Source: Parasponia andersonii (taxonomy: Eukaryota > Streptophyta > Magnoliopsida > Rosales > Cannabaceae). Taken from it: a stretch of 64,000 bases of DNA. Made by a program: the position numbers and the translations under genes. The DNA is taken from contig JXTB01000026.1 of NCBI GenBank assembly GCA_002914805.1, forward strand, positions 237,759 through 301,758. The letters are read 5' to 3'. The notes below the pieces were generated by a model. That model was given only the letters and a program-made list of their open reading frames with translations. It had not been told where the DNA came from and searched no databases. Positions 60,722 to 64,000 of the stretch are shown in pieces; within the stretch, counting starts at the first letter, position 1, and each line of letters opens with the position of its first letter.

Positions 60722-62866
60722 TTATAATAATTGTCCAGCTCTAACCTTAATCTCAAATTGAAGGTTACTAGAAGAATTCAAATCAGCAAGTCGTTCAGAA
60801 GCCCACTTTCCCAACCTCAGGCACCTGTGTTTTCTACAAGCTTCTAATACCCTTGTTATCATTGGAATAGTGGGCTCAAATGGCATTTTGTTAACAAACT
60901 CTTCGAGCTCATCCATGTGATTGGTGCGACCGAAAAGTTCAATCATGATCTCATAGTGCTCAAGCCGTGGTATGATACCATAGTTAGTGCTCATTGACTG
61001 AAAATACTGACTACCCAATTTAACAAGATCTTCATACATACAAGCCATCAAAATAGCTTGGAACGTGACATGGTCTGGCTTAATACTTGCCTCTTGCATT
61101 AAGCCAAAGAATCTAAATACTTCTGATCCTCTTTGATTGTGGCAGCATCCTAAAAGAATGGAGTTCCATAAAACTATATCCCGGGAAGATGCTCCTTCAA
61201 AAACCCGGAGAGCATACTCAATAATACGACACTTGGAGTACATGTCAACCAAAGCCCCTGTAACCGCAATATCTATCTCATAGCCATTTCTGATCATAAA
61301 AGCATGACTTTGTCTTCCTTGCTCAAGAGCAAAAATATTTGCACAAGCTGCCAAAAGGATTACAAATGTAACCTTACTTGGTTGTGTCTCCCACTGCAAT
61401 TCCCAAAAGATGGTCAAAGCTTGTTCACTCCGCCCATGACAAGCATAGCTATTCAATAAAGTATTCCAAGAAACAATATCCCGCAATTGACTCATTTTGT
61501 AAAACCATACTCGAGCACTTGTCAAGTTCCCACATTTACCATACATGTCAAGAAGGGCATTGCTAACATTGGGCTCGGAGAATAAACCACGTCGATAGAC
61601 AAACCCATGAACCTGTTTTCCCATTTCAATGTCTGAAAGACCAGCACAGATATTCAAAATCAACCCAATAGTGACATGGTCAATGTCCTTAGTCACACTT
61701 CGCATCAAAAATAAAAAATCTAAAGCCTCTTCCCACTGCAGCGAACGAATATACCCTGCCAGCATCGCATTCCAGGAAATCAAATTGCGTTCCGGCATGT
61801 CATTAAAGAGTTCCCTTGCCTCCCGTGTCTTCCCGTTAATTGCATAACCCCACACAATCGAAGTCCAAGAAATCAAATTTTTCGCATACGGCTGGTCAAA
61901 AATTGCAAAAGCACATTCCAGTTTTCCACATTTAACGTACATATCTATAAGGGAGCAAGAAACTACCTCATCAACATCAAAGCACATCTTAATTGCCACA
62001 CCATGAATTTGCATACCTTCCCGAAGTGCAGAAATACATGAACAAGCAACAAGTGCATTGGAAAAGGTAAAGTTTAAGGGTATTACAGCTGCAGGGAACA
62101 TCTGGAAAAACATGACAATTGCTTCCTTTCCATTATTTATCTCAAGATAGCGTCTTATAATAACATTCCAAGAAACATCATTGGGGTTTCGAATCTCATC
62201 AAACTTCCTCTGTGCATCACTCATAACCCAACATTTCCCATATACATCAACAAGTGAAGTTTCCAATATTGTGTTGTTCCCAAAACCGTATTTCAAAGTG
62301 AGACTGTGAATCTGTCGAGATAGAGAAAGGGACAAAAGCTCAGCACATGACCCTAAAGCACCGGCAAATGTAATCTCATTGGCAAAAACACCTGACCTAT
62401 TCATGCGCAAAAACAACAGCAAAGCCTCCTCATTGTACCGGTTCTTTGAATATGCCGTTATCATGGCATTCCAAGAGCCACCATTTCTGTGAGGCATTTC
62501 GTCAAACAGCTCGCGGGCATCACGAACACAGCCACATTTACCATAAGCCTCAATGGCGCGATTCAAGAGAAAGACAGGTGGGTCGGGAGAGAATGTGACC
62601 AAATGGGACTCGAGCTTTCGAGCCTCGACAATGGCGCGAGTGGAAGAGGAGAGCTGGAAGAGACGGGCGTAGACAGAGTAGGGAAAAGGCACAGGAGAAT
62701 CAAAGAGGATCGAGACGGCTTTAGAGAGGTTGCCTGCGTTGAGGGTATGGAGGATTGCATTGGTTACGGCTATGGTGGTGGTGGGTCGAGAGGTTCTGCC
62801 ACTGCTGCTGCTGGATATGCTTTGAAGAAGATGATTCAGCTCAGAGACTCTGCTCGCGCCACCCAT
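60722..62866 (-). CDS. PLS-class pentatricopeptide repeat protein, At3g26540-like
   Basis: An intronless frame of 714 residues on the minus strand, start MGGASRVSELNHLL. About 17 tandem PPR units of P, L and S type are visible, with hallmarks such as NAMITAYSKNRYNEEAL, VSWNVIIRRYLEINNGKEAI, NLISWNAMLAGYIRSLQWEE, ALLDMYGKCGNL and GALVDMYSKC. It ends with an E-like segment (MPFEPTIPMITRVLEACRKH ... LGKWASERL) and has no DYW domain. Plant PLS proteins act in mitochondria or plastids on RNA, mostly C-to-U editing with partner proteins. The resemblance to Arabidopsis At3g26540 is from memory of that family member. No damage is seen. A clear transit peptide is not obvious, but the Ser-rich N-terminus (SSSSSGRTSRPTT) fits organelle import. 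Confidence 0.88.
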   Translation of the reverse strand: MGGASRVSELNHLLQSISSSSSGRTSRPTTTIAVTNAILHTLNAGNLSKAVSILFDSPVPFPYSVYARLFQLSSSTRAIVEARKLESHLVTFSPDPPVFLLNRAIEAYGKCGCVRDARELFDEMPHRNGGSWNAMITAYSKNRYNEEALLLFLRMNRSGVFANEITFAGALGSCAELLSLSLSRQIHSLTLKYGFGNNTILETSLVDVYGKCWVMSDAQRKFDEIRNPNDVSWNVIIRRYLEINNGKEAIVMFFQMFPAAVIPLNFTFSNALVACSCISALREGMQIHGVAIKMCFDVDEVVSCSLIDMYVKCGKLECAFAIFDQPYAKNLISWTSIVWGYAINGKTREARELFNDMPERNLISWNAMLAGYIRSLQWEEALDFLFLMRSVTKDIDHVTIGLILNICAGLSDIEMGKQVHGFVYRRGLFSEPNVSNALLDMYGKCGNLTSARVWFYKMSQLRDIVSWNTLLNSYACHGRSEQALTIFWELQWETQPSKVTFVILLAACANIFALEQGRQSHAFMIRNGYEIDIAVTGALVDMYSKCRIIEYALRVFEGASSRDIVLWNSILLGCCHNQRGSEVFRFFGLMQEASIKPDHVTFQAILMACMYEDLVKLGSQYFQSMSTNYGIIPRLEHYEIMIELFGRTNHMDELEEFVNKMPFEPTIPMITRVLEACRKHRCLRLGKWASERLADLNSSSNLQFEIKVRAGQLL

Positions 62867-63168
62867 CGCTATGTCTAGAATTTGAAATTTGGACCCGCAA
62901 AGGCGAAATTACTTACCTAACCCTAGTAATAGTGTACTCAAAAGCTGTTGTCCGAGACGGTGATGGATTTGAATAATAGACACCAGAAAAATGGATCGGC
63001 ACCCCATGGTAATTGGACGAATGTCAAAAGGGGTTTGCGAGAGATCCGCCAACCCAACAAACCTGACCAGTAAAAACACCAGCCAAACCGAAAAAAGGCA
63101 ACCCAAGACATATTTTGTTACTTTTGTTCCAAGGCTAACTTGACTATTCATCTTTTGGGCGGTTTAAA
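62867..63168. other. 5' flank of the PPR gene
   Basis: About 300 bp upstream of the minus-strand start; no other gene seen. A new inverted-repeat element begins at about 63169. Confidence 0.5.
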
Positions 63169-63859
63169 TTAGACATCTCTAATGCATTTATTTATGCTAA
63201 AAGGGACGTGTCCAATTTAAATTTAGCATGACATATCGTCCTAAATTTAGTCGAGATTTTTAAGATTTTACTTTAATGCATACATGCTAAAAACAATAAT
63301 ATTTTGTAGTTAATTAAATATTAATATACAGTTTCTATTATAAAAGTTTTCTTATTTGGTTATTTAATTATTAATCATAAAAACTCCGTTACACTCGTAA
63401 AGTATGAGAATAATTTTCTTTATTTTATGAAATGTATTTGTAGTGAGGTAGTGAATGAGAATGCTCTGATTTACAGAAATTTAGTGATAATAAAATTGTA
63501 AATAAAATTTAGATAAAAGAAAAAAAAAACAAAAAAGTTGAAACATATAACTTTGGCCATATTGTGAAATATATACGTATTTTAGATTATAACCGTGCTA
63601 TAATGATAATATTATAAATTCAAATATGTACTAATGATAATGTTGTAAATTTACACACATACTATAATGGTAATATCATAAATTTACATGCATACTAAAA
63701 TTTAACATATGTTATTCTTTGTATTATATTTGACACAATATTTGACACGTGCTAAAAATTATGTTAAATATCACGTACCATTGGAGACACATTTTTTAAA
63801 AAATGCTAAAAGATATGATAAATATAACATTGACATGTTCTCGTTAGAGATGCTCTCAC
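63169..63859. mobile_element. Inverted-repeat MITE-like element upstream of the PPR gene
   Basis: The left end AGACATCTCTAATGC pairs with the right end read inward, GAGCATCTCTAACGA. The GAGCATCTCTAA type of end is common in plant gene-associated MITEs. Inner parts also correspond (ATGCTAAAAGGGACGTGTCC versus AGCACGTGTC words), and three ~36-40 bp AATGATAAT...TAAATT repeats lie at 63596-63700. Exact ends and duplication are not resolved. Confidence 0.5.
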
Positions 63860-64000
63860 CGATACCAACCCGACTAAACATACATTTTCACTGTATAAAT
63901 ATATGATATTGCATATGTTATAAAATTCAAATTTATAATAACTACATCATTTTCAAAATGTGAAATGAAACCTAACGGGCCTAAGGCCCTAAAGTTGAAA
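63860..64000. other. AT-rich window end
   Basis: No feature seen. Confidence 0.5.

Overview
The window is AT-rich nuclear DNA from a flowering plant, almost certainly a eudicot. The evidence is spliced genes with plant-specific family members (an MS1/MMD1-type PHD protein, a CYP81-type P450, an ASHH3-like SET protein, a PLS-class PPR protein), GT-AG introns full of MITEs, and a nested block of plant Mutator-like, Ty3/Gypsy and LINE elements. One undetermined base (n at 43310) marks a sequencing or assembly ambiguity. I cannot name the species.

Layout. 1-6.5 kb is gene-poor and holds two nested inverted-repeat (foldback) elements and small tandem repeats. At 6.9-7.5 kb is a short unrecognised gene start with a poly-Glu run. 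At 9.5-15.6 kb (+) is a five-exon PHD-finger gene of the At1g33420/MS1 group, with a LINE relic in intron 1 and a Tourist-like MITE in intron 3. From 16.0 to 36.2 kb there is one nest of transposons: a LINE tail is split by an element with TAA target duplications, this contains a ~18.9 kb Mutator-like element (MULE), and that contains a 6.7 kb Ty3/Gypsy element. The MULE carries a DUF1985-Ulp1-type protease gene on + and a MULE transposase gene on -, facing each other, both decayed. At 37.9-41.0 kb (+) is a two-exon CYP81-type P450. At 42.5-43.7 kb is a non-autonomous MULE with a near-perfect 9-bp target duplication. At 45.1-51.7 kb (-) is a 12-exon SET-domain histone methyltransferase gene (ASHH3-like), with a truncated LINE and its perfect 18-bp target duplication in intron 8. 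At 55.2-56.8 kb (+) is an intronless WRNIP1/MgsA-type AAA ATPase with a UBA domain. At 60.7-62.9 kb (-) is an intronless PPR gene, probably the At3g26540 orthologue.

The host genes are independent single genes, not an operon or cluster: chromatin reading (PHD), histone methylation (SET), replication-stress ATPase (WRNIP1), specialised metabolism (P450) and, by family, organelle RNA processing (PPR). The most unusual material is inside the MULE: a ~74-bp repeat built from GGAAACC...GGTTTCC palindromes, found in introns of the + gene, between the genes and upstream of the transposase gene, and a run of tiny phase-0 acidic exons.
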